Part shown: positions 35,114 through 46,699 of the stretch, piece by piece
How positions within the stretch are numbered: the first letter of the stretch is position 1
Layout: every line of letters starts with the position of its first letter
Source of the DNA: Apium graveolens
Lineage: Eukaryota; Streptophyta; Magnoliopsida; Apiales; Apiaceae
DNA length: 64,000 nt
NCBI RefSeq assembly: GCF_009905375.1
Contig: NC_133653.1
Coordinates: 95,158,609-95,222,608 of the forward strand
Direction: 5' to 3'
Translations under genes and position numbers: made by a program
The notes under the pieces: model-generated
What the model saw: only the letters and a program-made list of their open reading frames with translations
The model's database searches: none
What the model was told of the DNA's origin: nothing

Positions 35114-35167
35114 ACCCGAAGGGTGAATCCACAAGAAATGCAGGAGAGAATCAAGGCCCACAAGGCT
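35114..35167 (+). other. Inverted gag scrap at junction 1
   Basis: About 53 nt (ACCCGAAGGGTGAATCC... to AAGGCCCACAAGG) is the reverse complement of 30831-30883 in the Tat gag. On the plus strand it reads QERIKAHKA; the same peptide is on the minus strand at the source. It is followed at once by gag in normal minus orientation from 35168. Confidence 0.8.
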
Positions 35168-35691
35168 GGTTACCATCAGCCATCGGCTCTTTTCCAGCAC
35201 GTCTCCTTCTTGGGGTCACTTCATCATCTGAAGATTCAGAGTCTCTCTCAGTGTAAGGACCATAAAATTCCTGATCCTCGGGGATAGGAGCCAAACCTTG
35301 TATGTAGGGGGTGTTCGCCCCCGTGCTTCACTTCGTCCAGCATGTCCACTTTCGCCAACCTCGGGGTAAAGGGGCATCCCATAAGGGGGGTTAGTGGTCA
35401 TAATTGTTGAATACTCATACCCAATGGGTCGAGAATCCACAGGTGTTTGTAGTTGCTGAAATTGTGAATTCGTCCCTTGAGTAGCGGAGGGAATCGTCCC
35501 TTGTGGCTGAGGTTCAGTTGCCCCTACCTGGGCTTCTCCTTGGGTGGCGGCATAGGTTGAATGCGGAGGTACCTCCATGGTTGATGAAATCATTTGGGTT
35601 GTCCCTGCGGGTGTTCCTCCTTCAAGGGCGCTGCTTGTTCTCCGTGTTCTCACCATGGTTGTTGTTGTGCTTCCCCACAGTCGGCGCCAAA
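35168..35691 (-). pseudogene. Tat gag 5' fragment and PBS, copy 2
   Basis: Minus-strand gag from ATG 35656 (MVRTRRTSSALEGGTP) to the junction, with the intact-looking PBS TGGCGCCGACTGTGGGGAAG at 35670-35689. 146 codons are open before the shared early frameshift; the rest of gag and all of pol are absent. Confidence 0.8.
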
Positions 35692-36202
35692 TGTTATGGA
35701 TTAAAAGCTAAGGTATATTAATTACTGTATTTATTACTAAGGTTCGGGAGCTCAAGGCCTTTAAGAGTTGCTCTCGTGTTTCGTAGCTTAATTCTGCCTT
35801 TACGAGATGCCTACGTATCTCTGTGAATTAGAGAATCAAGCCAAAAACGTAGTTCTGATCTAAGGGGTAGATCCCTTTATATAGATGTTGAGAGTCCTTT
35901 AATTGGACTAGGGATATGAGACTTGTTGATCAGGTTCTCAGACTTTGGATAGACTTTGAAGTCTTAGAATAGAGGAATCAGATTCCTAGTTGGTATATGT
36001 GCCCTTGGAGGCTATCTTTTATAGAATTACATCATCATTAGGACTTATTTAATGAGCTGATAATCCCCCCTATTTAATAATTACAAAATTAATAAATAAT
36101 CAGGGCTTTGGGCCTCATTAATTGGACTTCGTTATTGGACCGTATCAGGTCTAATTAATTCAACATTTATTATATTTCTAGGCTAATTTTAGGCCTATAT
36201 CA
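35692..36202 (-). repeat. Tat LTR, copy 2 of the tandem block
   Basis: 511 bp, TGATATAGGCC...ATCCATAACA on the minus strand. Attached to gag on one side and to the unassigned segment on the other, as in 31422-31931. TATA box near 35875-35884. Confidence 0.88.
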
Positions 36203-37705
36203 ATAATAGTTACGAATTTTTGATGAAGAAACCTAGTTGGTTTAGAAGATTGAAGAATCATATTCCATTTAGAAGATTGAAGAGTTTTATTCAATTTAGA
36301 AGATGAGAATTATATTCGAGTTAGAAGATTGGAGAATTCTATCAAGATTATGAGAATTAACTAGGAGCAAATCCAAGGATGATCAAGAGCAGAACATTTG
36401 ACGAAGAACACGTTATTACTAGGAGCTAATCATCGTCATTTGTGCAATCCCTTAAGGTAATTGTGAACTAGTTTTGTTGCAATTTTCATCGGTTAGCTCT
36501 TCAACTTGTGCAGGAGAAAGACCGTAAAGGAGATTCTACATGAAGGAAATCTCCACAACCACTTGACAAGTATATCTTAGGCCCATATCAATTCTAGCAA
36601 TTAAGAAGAGTTCATTGATCGGACATTTCTGTATATCTAGAACGTGTCCTATAGGTAAAATTTAAATATCTATTTTACTAGAGCTTTCACAGGTGGAGAA
36701 TCTCATTTAGGATCAAAAAGACACTCAAACACTCCAATCTATTGAAGGGGCAGGCGTGCCTTCAAACGAGAATTCAATTCAACGGCTTGAAGATCCAAAT
36801 AAGTGAGAAGGATTTTCTCGTTTGAAAAATCGCTTGTACAAGCGTTTTGAATGATGAAAAGACCTTATCGAAGTAGACACTCCTTTTATAAAGGATGTGC
36901 ACTCCAAAGATGAAGCCACAACAAGATGAAAGAAGCACAACACTATTAGAGTGTTCCCTAAGTGTTGGAGAGAAGTTAAAATTGAAGGCTTACAGGGTTA
37001 TGACTGGTGTTGAAGACGTCCAGGGGTATACTTGATGATTGAAGGCCTCCAGGGGTATTCTTGATTTTGAAGACCTCCAGGGGTATGCCTAGGTTCGTAA
37101 TCAAAGGAAATAGCTGGTAGCGGAATGTTATCCTTAGCCAATAATGTGCATAATCCACAAAGTTATGCGATTACGGTCGAGCCTTGGGCCTTTGTGTTTG
37201 AACTTCATAATTGGGAGTTTCCAAAGCTAGAAGAAAACCTCACCATATGAAAGACTGAGCTCAATTAAAGACAGCGGAAGGAGAAGAGGTGAACACCACT
37301 CTTACAAGCATCACTCTAGGAAGGAGGCTACCAGTGTTGGATCTAAAGGAAGTCAAGAAGATCCAAGTCGACCGCTCTCAAAACTAGGAAAGGTTCTGGG
37401 CACGCTCTGAAGTGGCGAAGTAAGCATGAGACGACGCTTTAGTAATAAAGATTCAAATTGGAGTGATTAATGTCCACAGTGTGTCCATTAGCAATGGAAG
37501 TTTCGGTCAACATTCTCTATTATTAAGTATACAAGAAGAAAGAAGCTTTTATAAGGAGCTTCATGCCCCCTAAGGGGTGCCTTGTAGCATAGCACCTCCT
37601 TGGGCGCACCCAAAAGCTTGTGAGAGGATGTCGGGAGATTTTTTGTGATGACTTTTTCATCCGCACTCTTAATCTTCTTGATGAAAACTCAATCTGTGAA
37701 TCCCT
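36203..37705. other. Unassigned 1.5-kb segment, copy 2
   Basis: Same content as 31932-33435, with scattered base changes and the 29-bp triplet at about 37018-37090. No gene. Confidence 0.5.
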
Positions 37706-37909
37706 TATATTGGGATGCCGCCTTACGAGGCCCTTTATGGAAGAAAATGCCAATCTTTCTTATATTCGGATGAAGTTGGAGAGCACAAGATGCTCGGGCC
37801 CGAAGTGGTCCAAAGAACAAAGGATATAGTAGATGTAATCAGAGGACGGCTAGTAGCAGCCCAAGATTGACAGAAGACGTACCCCGATTCGGATCGAAGG
37901 GATAAAGAG
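37706..37909 (+). pseudogene. Gypsy integrase C-terminal scrap, copy 2
   Basis: Same fragment as 33436-33639, again joined straight to an LTR start at 37910. Confidence 0.7.
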
Positions 37910-39339
37910 TGTAATATCCGGGATATCGCGTGTAATTATTTTATCAATAAGTGAGTATTATAAGATTATTTTGTGATTTCTGGTGAATTATCTGTTGATT
38001 GATATTAATATTTAGATGTTTATATATGATAAAAGGCGAATAAGTCAATTTTAATATATCAACAATAAAATATAGATAAGTGTGATATTTTTATGGTAAT
38101 TTTTGGATGGTATATGATTTTATAATGATTTATAGATTTAATATTTAATTTCTATATAATTACAAAACTATTTTAAAAAACCGGGAATCGTCCAAGTTCA
38201 ACCATTTTTACGTTTTTACAACCCAAAACTCTTTGGAAAACTCCTTCCTAACCTAATCTGATCATTCTGAATATTTTCCATGTTTTAACTTTTTCGATCC
38301 GGATTACGGTTTGGCCCGTACGCGTCGCGGCGCATAATTTTCGATTCGATAATCATTTCGATCGATCAATAAAACCTGTATTCTCGAAAGACGGGATAAT
38401 ATTACATTATTTTTGTATAAAGTGTTTTATAAGAAGCCCAGTTTGGATAATTATCCAATACGGGTATAAAACGGATCGTTTTTGCATTTACTTAGTGGCT
38501 AAGTAACTAGTTTATCAATCCAATACGATCCAACACGAACCAATATTCCATAAATATAAATAGCCATTTTCTTATCTTATTTTATTCGTATAATCATAAT
38601 CAATCAGTAAAAATATATAATTTACAGAGAAAACCCTAATTATTCATTACGTTCTTGAAAATCAAACGCACAAACGAAGGCGTTATCGAATTCAGAATCA
38701 GGCGTGCTATATATCGAATCAAAGTTCTCGAAAAGACCTTTCTGAATCAATCAACACTTTTGGTGTAGACATCAAGGTTTTGATCTTATTTAATTTTTTT
38801 ATTTCAAATTATTTATTGATTAAAATAGGAATTTTTGTTCTTGATGTTGTTGATATGATTTGATGGCTTAATCATGTAGATATTTTCGTCCTGGTCATTT
38901 TGGTATATTATATAATGAATTTGGAGTTCAATAACATATATAAATTGAGGTTTGATTCTCAGATTGTTAAATTAGGGTTTATGTTCATATGAATATTATT
39001 AATTGAAATTAAGAGTTTTAATTTCGTTGATTCTGGGTAAAATCTGTTACCACCAATACATTCAGGATATTCCCAGGAATCGATTCATGATTTTTATTTG
39101 ATTTGAGGCATCTTATTTCGATCAGATCGGAAAAATGAAGACTCGCCGGCGACGGTGAGTTTCTTCAACATTTTCCGGCTGATTTCTTGCATGTTTACAA
39201 AGTTTAGATGTACAGATGAATTGCTGGTAGTTCATTCTTGAGTTTTGGAAGCTGTAGTGCTCATGCGCCACCGATTTCACCAACTCTAGCGAGTCAGAGG
39301 GCACCGACGATGATGGCGACGACGAAATTGCAACTTAGC
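37910..39339 (+). repeat. Truncated Tekay-type LTR, copy 2
   Basis: TGTAATATCCGGG start; lacks the ~50-bp internal doublet of copy 1, which accounts for most of the 44-bp difference in period. Ends at the second junction. Confidence 0.75.
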
Positions 39340-39393
39340 ACCCGAGGGGTGAATCCACCAGAAGTGCAGGAGAGAATCAAGGCCCACGAGGCT
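39340..39393 (+). other. Inverted gag scrap at junction 2
   Basis: Same inverted 53-nt piece as 35114-35167, and closer to its source at 30831-30883 (ACCCGAGGGG and GAAGTGCAGGAGAGAATC are kept). Confidence 0.8.
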
Positions 39394-39918
39394 GGTTACC
39401 ATCAGCCATCGGCTCTTTTCCAGCACGTCTCCTTCTTGGGGCCACTTCATCATCTGAAGATTCAGAGTCTCTCTCAGTATAAGGACTATAAAATTCCTGA
39501 TCCTCCGGAATAGGAGCCAAACCTTGTATGTATGGGGCGTTCATCCCCGTGCTTCACTTCGTCTAGCATGTCCACTTCCTCCAACCTCGAGGGTAAAGGG
39601 GCATCCCATAAGGGGGGTTAGTGGTCATAATAGTTGAATACTCATACCCAATGGGTCGAGAATCCACAGGTGTTTGTAGTTGCTGAAATTGCCAATTTGT
39701 CCCTTGAGTAGCCGAGGGAATCGTCCCTTGTGGCTGAGGTTCAGTTGCCCCTACCTGGGCTTGTCCTTGGGTGGCAACATAGGTTGAATGCGGAGGTACC
39801 TCCACTGTTGACGAAATCATTTGGGTTGTCCCTGCCGGTGTTCCTCCTTCAAGGGCGCTGCTTGTTCTCCGTGTTCTCGCCATGGTTGTTGTTGTGCTTC
39901 CCCACAGTCGGCGCCAAA
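39394..39918 (-). pseudogene. Tat gag 5' fragment and PBS, copy 3
   Basis: ATG at 39883 (MARTRRTSS); 106 codons open. PBS at 39897-39916 intact. Same truncation as copy 2. Confidence 0.8.
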
Positions 39919-40428
39919 TGTTATGGATTAAAAGCTAAGGTATATTAATTGTTGTATTTATTACTAAGGTTCGGGAGCTCAAGGCTTTTAATGTCTGCTC
40001 TCGTGTTTCGTAGCTTAATTCTGCCTTTATGAGATGCCTACGTATCTCTGTGAATTAGAGAATCAAGCCAAAAACGTAGTTCTGATCTAAGGGGTAGATC
40101 CCTTTATATAGATGTTGAGAGTCCTTTAATTGGACTAGGGATAGGAGACTTGTTGATCAGGTTCTCAGACTTTGGATAGACTTTAAAGTCTTAGAATAGA
40201 GGAATCAGATTCCTAGTTGGTATAGGTGCCCTTTGAGGCTATCTTTCATAGAATTACATCATCGTTAGGACTTATTTAATGAGCTGATAATCCCCCTATT
40301 TATTAATTATGAAATTAATAAATAATCAGGGCTTTGGGCCTCATTAATTGGACTTCGTTATTGGACCGTATCAGGTCTAATTAATTCAACGTTTATTATA
40401 TTTCTAGGCTAATTTTAGGCCCATATCA
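39919..40428 (-). repeat. Tat LTR, copy 3 of the tandem block
   Basis: 510 bp, same ends; TATA box near 40102-40111. Confidence 0.88.
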
Positions 40429-41931
40429 ATAATAGTTACGAATTTTTGATGAAGAATCATATTCCATTTAGAAGATTGAAGAATCATATTTCATTTAGAA
40501 GATTGAAGATTTTTATTCGATTTAGAAGATGAGAATTATATTCGAGTTAGAAGATTGGAGAATTCTATCAAGATTATGAGAATTAACTAGGAGCAAATCC
40601 AAGGATGATCAAGAGCAGAACATTTAACGAAGAAGACATTATTACTAGGAGCTAATCATCGTCATTTGTGCGATCCCTTAAGGTAATAGTGAACTAGTTT
40701 TGTTGCAATTTTCGTCGGTTAGCTCTTCAACTTGTGTAGGAAGAAGACCGTAAAGAAGATTCTACATGAAGGAAATCCCCACAACCACTTGACAAGTATA
40801 TCTGAGGCCCATATCAATTCTAACAATTAAGGAGAGTTCATTGATCAGACATTTCTGTATATCTAGAACGTGTCCTCTAGGTAAAATTTTAGTATCTATT
40901 TTAATAGAGCTTTCACAGGTGGAGAATCTCATTTAGGATAAAAAAGACACTCAAACACTCCAATCTATTAAAGGGGCAGGCGTGCCTTCAAAGGAGAATT
41001 CAATTCAACGGCTTGAAGATCCAAATAAGTGAGAAGGATTTTCTCGTTTGAAGAATCACTTGGACAAGCGTTTTGAATAATGAAAAGACCTTATCGAAGT
41101 AGAAACTCCTTTTATAAAGGATGTGCACTCCAAGGATGAAGCCACAACAAGATGAAAGAAGCACAACACTATTAGAGTGTTCCCTAAGTGTTGGAGAGAA
41201 GTTAAAATTGAAGGCTTATAGGGTTATGACTGGTGTTGAAGACGTCCAGGGGTATACTTGACGATTAAAGGCCTCCAGGGGTATGCTTGATTTTGAAGAC
41301 CTCCAGGGGTATGCCTAGGTTCGTAATCAAAGGAAATAACTGGTAGCGGAATGTTATCCCTAGCCAATAATGTGTATAATCCATAAAGTTATGCGATTAT
41401 GGTCGAACCTTGGGCCTTTGTGTTTGAACCTCATAATTGGGAGTTTCGAAAGCTAGAAGAAAACCTCAATATATGAAAGACTGAGCTCAATTAAAGACAA
41501 CGGAAGGAGAAGAGGTGAACACAACTCTTACAAGCATCACTCCAGGAAGGAGGCTACCAGTGGTGGATCTAAAGGAAGTCAAGAAGACCCAAGTCGACCG
41601 CTCTCCTAACTGGGAAAGGTGTTGGGCACGCTCTGGAGTGGCGAAGTAAGCATGAGACGATGCTTTAGTAATAAAGATTCAAATTGGAGTGATTAATATC
41701 CACAGTGTGTCCAATAGCAATGGAAGTTTCGGTCAACATTCTCCACTATGAAGTATACAAGAAGAAAGAAGCTTTTATAAGGAGCTTCACGCCCCCTAAG
41801 GGGCGCCTTGTAGCATAGCACCCCCTTGGGCGCACCCAAAAGGTTGTGAGAGGAAGTCGGGAGATTTTTTGTGATGACTTCTTCCTGCGCACTCTCAATC
41901 TTCTTGATGAAAACTCAATCTGTGAATCCCT
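40429..41931. other. Unassigned 1.5-kb segment, copy 3
   Basis: Third copy of 31932-33435; 29-bp triplet near 41245-41320. No gene. Confidence 0.5.
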
Positions 41932-42135
41932 TGTATTGGGATGCCGCCTTACGAGGCCCTTTATGGAAGAAAATGCCAATCTTCCTTATATTCGGATTAA
42001 GTTGGAAGGCACAAGATGCTCGGGCTCGAAGTGGTCCAAAGAACAAAGGATATAGTAGATGTAATCAGAGGACGGCTCGTAGCAGCCCAAGATGGACAGA
42101 AGAGGTACCTCGATTTATATCGGAGGGATAAAGAC
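41932..42135 (+). pseudogene. Gypsy integrase C-terminal scrap, copy 3
   Basis: Third copy of the fragment beginning MPPYEALYGRK, joined to the LTR at 42136. Confidence 0.7.
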
Positions 42136-43207
42136 TATAATATTCGGGATATCGCGTGTAATTATTTTATCAATAAGTGATTATTATAAGATTATTTTTT
42201 GATTTCTGGTGAATTATCTGTTGATTGATATTAATATTTAGATGTTTATATATGATAAAAGGTGAATAAGTCAATTTTAATATGTCAAGAATAAAATATT
42301 GATAAGTGTGATATTTTTCTGGTAATTTTTGGATGGTTATATGAATTTATAATGATTTATAGATTTAATAATTAATTTCTATATAATTACAAAACTATTT
42401 TATAAAACCGGTAATCGTCCAACTTCAACCATTTTTACTTGTTTACAACCCGAAACTCTTCAGAAAACTCCTTCCTAACCTAATCTGATCATTCTGAACA
42501 TTTTTAATGTTTTAACTTTTTCGATCTAAATTACGGTTTGGCCCGTACGCGTCCCGGCGCATAATTTTCGATTCGATAATCATTTTGATCGATCAATAAA
42601 ACCCGTATTCTCGAAAGACGGGATAATATTACATTATTTTTGTATAAAGTGTTTTATAAGAAGCCCTGTTTGGATAATTATCCAATACGGGTAGAAAAAT
42701 GGATTGTTTTTGCAGTTACTTAGTGGCTAAGTAACTAGTTTATCGATCCAATACGATCCAACACGAACCAATATTCCATAAATATAAATAGCCCTTTTCT
42801 TATCTTATTTTATTCGTATAATCATAATCAATCAGTAAAAATATAGAATTTACATAGAAAACCCTAATTATTCGTTACGTTCTTGAAAATCATACGCACA
42901 AACGAAGGCGTTATCGAATTCAGAATCAGGCGTGGTATATACCGAATCAAAGTTCTCGAAAAGACCTTTCTAAATCAATCAACACTTTTGGTGTAGACAT
43001 CAAGGTTTTGATCTTATTTAATTATTTTATTTCGAATTATTTATTGATTAAAATAGGAATTTTTGTTCTTGATGTTGTTGATATGATTTGATGGCTTAAT
43101 CATGTAGATCTTTTCTTCCTGGTCATTTTGGTATATTATATAATGAATTTGGAGTTCAATAACATATATAAATTGAGGTTTGATTCTTAGATTGTTAAAT
43201 TAGGGTT
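42136..43207 (+). repeat. Truncated Tekay-type LTR, copy 3, left part
   Basis: Starts TATAATATTCGGG (TG mutated to TA). Interrupted at 43207 by the SIRE-like element; continues at 56343-56621. Confidence 0.75.
43203..43207. repeat. Target-site duplication GGGTT, left copy
   Basis: Matches 56338-56342; the uninterrupted copies 1 and 2 of the block read TTAGGGTTTATG here. Confidence 0.92.
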
Positions 43208-44227
43208 TGTTGTGAATATGTTGTGTACTTGATGATTACCTAAACAAAACATCTAAGTAGATTTTACTTAGTGAGATAATGTAGCACTCGACGGATAAGA
43301 ATTATAGTCCCGATGGATAACTCATTATAGTCCCGATGGATGATTAACTCATTATCCATCGAGTGAGTAGCTTATGTAATAATAAGTTTGTAGCACAGTG
43401 TTGTAAGCACCTTTGTATAGAATCTGAAGTAGCATATAAGTCATGTTGACTTTAACTAGATATGCAGAATAGGTTGATTAACTGTACAAAAGTAATGTCT
43501 TGTAATTCTGTATAAGTGAAATGAAGTCAAGTGCCAAAATAGCTACCAACGGATGCTTAACAAAGCTTCGACGGATGATCAAATGACTATCAACGGATGT
43601 TTAACATAGCAGTCGACGGATGATCAATTAAGTCATCGACGGATGATCTGAAAGTCGACTGATGATCATATCAAGATTCAAACATCAAATGAACAGTGAA
43701 AGCTGAAACACAGCCGTTGAGTTGGATACAAGTACACTGTGAAAGCCCATTAACTGGGTAATAGAGGACGAAAAGCAGCAAAGATCAAGACTGTTAGATT
43801 TTATATTTGTTCAGTTCTTTTGACTTTGTAATCTTGGTAATATATAAACCAAGAGAGTAGCAAATAGAAAAATAACTGAAATAGCTAAAAACAACAACAG
43901 AGAAATCTTTGTAAGCACTATCTTTAGCATTTCCTGTGTTTTTAGCAGTTCTATTTTGTAAGCAGCTGTGAGCATTTCTGCACACAGAGTCCTCTCGATA
44001 TATTAAATATATCTCTGGTGGAATTGTTTAAATCCACCAAAAAGTTTTTAAAGCCTCTTGTTTTTAATTACTTATGTTTTGATTCATTCAAGTTTACATT
44101 CTGCATTGTGCTAATCAAAACAAATATATCCATAATCGAGTTGAACATTTTTATTTCAAGAAAAAGGTTCAAGAATTCCATTCGACCCCCCTTCTGTAAT
44201 TCTTGCTATATTGTTAAGGGACTAACA
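43208..44227 (+). repeat. 5' LTR of the SIRE-like element
   Basis: TGTTGTGAATATG...GGGACTAACA. U3 holds about ten CGACGGAT-type motifs (43287-43366 and 43547-43666). TATA box TATATAAAC at 43841-43849 sits inside an inverted repeat, CTTGGT...ACCAAG. Confidence 0.93.
43281..43670. repeat. CGACGGAT motif cluster in U3
   Basis: First part: CTCGACGGATAA (43287), CCGATGGATAA, CCGATGGATGA and the inverted TTATCCATCGAG (43351) can pair into a long hairpin. Second part: six units about 19-24 nt apart (CAACGGATG, TCGACGGATGATCA and variants) from 43547 to 43666. Repeated in the 3' LTR from 55397. Confidence 0.8.
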
Positions 44228-44229
44228 AT

Positions 44230-44242
44230 TGGTATTAGAGCA
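44230..44242 (+). other. Primer-binding site of the SIRE-like element
   Basis: TGGTATTAGAGCA, one change from the iMet-type TGGTATCAGAGC, 2 nt after the LTR. Confidence 0.88.
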
Positions 44243-44288
44243 AGCTCTTAATCTACAAAGAGTTTAAAGATCAAAACAATTCAGCAAG

Positions 44289-46688
44289 ATGAACAAGAAA
44301 GATGTTGGAGTCAAGATTCCTTTTCTTGATAAAGATAATTACCATCATTGGAAGGTAAAGATGCATATTCATATGCTTTCTCAAGATGAGGCCTATGTGG
44401 ATTGCATAGAAAGAGGCCCTCATGTTCCTATGAGAGCTGCAATAGGAAATGAACCATCTGTTCCAAAGCCAAGGCATGAATGGTCTGATCCTGATATTGA
44501 ACAGGTCAGGAAAGATAAAAAGGCCATGAACATTCTGTTCAATGGTGTTGATGCAGACATGTTTGATAACATCATCAACTGTAAGACTGCCAAGGAAGTT
44601 TGGGACACAATACAGATAATCTGTGATGGTACTGAGCAAGTAAGAGAAAATAAAATGCAGCTCCTGATTCAGCAATATGAGCATTTTCACAATGAAGAAA
44701 GTGAGTCACTCACTGACATTTTTAGTAGATTCCAAAAGCTACTTAATACTCTTAAATTGCATGGAAGAGTCTATCAGACTAAAGACTCCAATCTGAAATT
44801 TCTCAGATCTCTTCCAAAGGAATGGAAACCAATGACAGTCTCATTGAGAAACTCACAAGATTATAAGGAGTTTACTTTGGAGAGACTGTATGGCATTCTG
44901 AAGACCTATGAGCTTGAGATAGAGGAGGATGAAAGAATGGAGAGAGGAAAGAAGAAAGGAGGATCCATTGCACTAGTGGCTGAACTGGAAAAGGAGAAGG
45001 AAGTGAAGATGGAAGCTGTGAAATCAACTTCAAAGGCCTGTGAAAGCAAGGGTAAAGGGCTAGCTGCAGAAAGTGAAGATTCATTGAGCCAAGATGACAT
45101 GGAGGACATTGATGAGCACCTAGCATTCCTTTCAAGAAGATTTGCCAAGCTCAAGTTCAAGAAGAACTTTGGAGCTGCCAAGCCAAATAGAAACATGGTG
45201 GATAAATCAAAATTCAAGTGTTTCAAATGTGGCTTGGCAGGGCATTTTGCAAATGAGTGTAGAAAGTCAGATTCCAGTAAGAAAAGATTTGAGTCTGTGG
45301 ATTATAAGCAAAAATACTTTGATCTACTCAAACAGAAGGAAAGGGCTTTTATTACACAAGAGAATGACTGGGCAGCTGAGGGTTTGGATGAAGATGAGGA
45401 TGTCAGCTATGTCAATCTAGCCCTTATGGCCAAGTCTGATGAAACAGAGACAAGTTCCTCAAGCAATCAGGTAATCACTACAAACCTTGCACATTTATCT
45501 AAAGCTGAGTGTAATGATGCAATAAATGACATGTCTACAGAATTGTATCATTTGCGTGTTACACTTAAGTCCCTCACTAAAGAAAATACTAAAATCAAAG
45601 AAAACAACTTGTTTTTGAGTGAGAGGAATAATGTGCTTGAGTCTCAGTTTGTTGAGTTTGAGAAACTAAAAATTGAGTGTAGAATTGTCAAGGAGGAATT
45701 AACTGAGTCCTTGAAAAAGGAAGAAATTTTAAAGAAGCAGCTCGATCGTGAACATGAGGTGATTAAAGCATGGAAAACATCCAGAGATGTTCATGCTCAA
45801 ATCACCAAGGTTCAAGGAATTGAGTCATTTTGTGATGAAGCCTGGAAAAAGAATAAGGAGAAACTAGAACCTATTTTGGTAGATGGATTGCTGACAGATG
45901 TAGACTCGACGGATGATGAGAACTATCCGTCGGATAACAAAAAGTGTTATCTGTTGAATGATAAAAATCCTCATCCGTCGGCTGTGAGCAAACCCATTAG
46001 CAAAGCCAAATTAACCAAGCTAAATGAAAAGTATGGGTCTGTTTCCAAGAACTTTATTTCAGGAGAGTCAAGTCAAGCCAAGAAAGGGAAGAAGACTAAT
46101 GTTGGTCACATGACTGTCAAACAGTTAAGTGACAGACTTGAGAAGATAGAGGTAAAAATAGAGACTAAAAGGACAAACAATAGGAATGGTAAAGTAGGGA
46201 TTAACAAACATAATAACTACACACCAGACAAATATGCTCCTAGAAAAATCTGTATCAAATGTGGTAGTGTAAATCATTTGTCTGTTAATTGCAAATCTGC
46301 CATGCCTACTCCCATGTCTGTTCAGCCTCAATTCTCTAACATGAATGCCATGCCTCCCATGCCTGTTAATGCTATGCCTACACAGAACATGAATGCACAT
46401 TTTGCTAATATGCCATTTGCACCTAATCCATATTATGCTGCATTCAATATGCCTCAAATGCCATTTAGCATGCCTTACTGGAATAACATGTTTGCACCAA
46501 GCATGCCATTTCCTGTTAGCCATAACATGCATGATAATTCTGTTGCATCTAGTGGTTTCAAAGGCCCAACCCAAATGACTAAGGAAGAATCTGAAATTCC
46601 TAAGTCAAATGAGTTAAGACCTAAGAAACAGAAGAAGAAAGCTAACAAGGCAGGACCCAAGGAAACTTGGGTACCAAAATCAACTTGA
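44289..46688 (+). CDS. SIRE-like gag polyprotein
   Basis: 799 residues, intact, ATG in CAAGATGAACA. It forms the particle and binds the RNA. Residues ~10-220: copia gag core (DUF4219/UBN2; YHHWKVKMHIHML near the start, TAKEVWDTIQIICDGTEQV near 100). Lysine/glutamate-rich linker, then CCHC knuckle CFKCGLAGHFANEC near residue 310, a long coiled coil about 400-500, a second knuckle CIKCGSVNHLSVNC near 653 and a methionine/proline-rich stretch about 665-750. The linker near residues 538-565 is written in CGACGGAT/ATCCGTCG motifs. It ends TWVPKST-stop. The pol frame is different and opens only after the stop at 46697-46699, so plain readthrough cannot join them. The sequence TTTTGATGTGTACAG just before pol looks like a splice acceptor. 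Confidence 0.92.
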   Translation: MNKKDVGVKIPFLDKDNYHHWKVKMHIHMLSQDEAYVDCIERGPHVPMRAAIGNEPSVPKPRHEWSDPDIEQVRKDKKAMNILFNGVDADMFDNIINCKTAKEVWDTIQIICDGTEQVRENKMQLLIQQYEHFHNEESESLTDIFSRFQKLLNTLKLHGRVYQTKDSNLKFLRSLPKEWKPMTVSLRNSQDYKEFTLERLYGILKTYELEIEEDERMERGKKKGGSIALVAELEKEKEVKMEAVKSTSKACESKGKGLAAESEDSLSQDDMEDIDEHLAFLSRRFAKLKFKKNFGAAKPNRNMVDKSKFKCFKCGLAGHFANECRKSDSSKKRFESVDYKQKYFDLLKQKERAFITQENDWAAEGLDEDEDVSYVNLALMAKSDETETSSSSNQVITTNLAHLSKAECNDAINDMSTELYHLRVTLKSLTKENTKIKENNLFLSERNNVLESQFVEFEKLKIECRIVKEELTESLKKEEILKKQLDREHEVIKAWKTSRDVHAQITKVQGIESFCDEAWKKNKEKLEPILVDGLLTDVDSTDDENYPSDNKKCYLLNDKNPHPSAVSKPISKAKLTKLNEKYGSVSKNFISGESSQAKKGKKTNVGHMTVKQLSDRLEKIEVKIETKRTNNRNGKVGINKHNNYTPDKYAPRKICIKCGSVNHLSVNCKSAMPTPMSVQPQFSNMNAMPPMPVNAMPTQNMNAHFANMPFAPNPYYAAFNMPQMPFSMPYWNNMFAPSMPFPVSHNMHDNSVASSGFKGPTQMTKEESEIPKSNELRPKKQKKKANKAGPKETWVPKST

Positions 46689-46699
46689 TTTGATTTTGA

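Larger units (their letters stand above)
30898..43207. repeat. Tandem triplication, period ~4.2 kb
   Basis: GGTTACCATCAGCCATCGG recurs at 30898, 35168 and 39394 (periods 4270 and 4226). Each unit, left to right, holds the Tat gag 5' part, PBS, Tat LTR, a 1.5-kb unassigned segment, an integrase C-terminal scrap, a truncated Tekay-type LTR and a ~53-nt inverted scrap of gag that abuts the next unit. Unit 3 is cut at 43207 by the SIRE-like insertion, resumes at 56343 and is cut again at 56621, so its far junction is outside the window. Confidence 0.88.
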
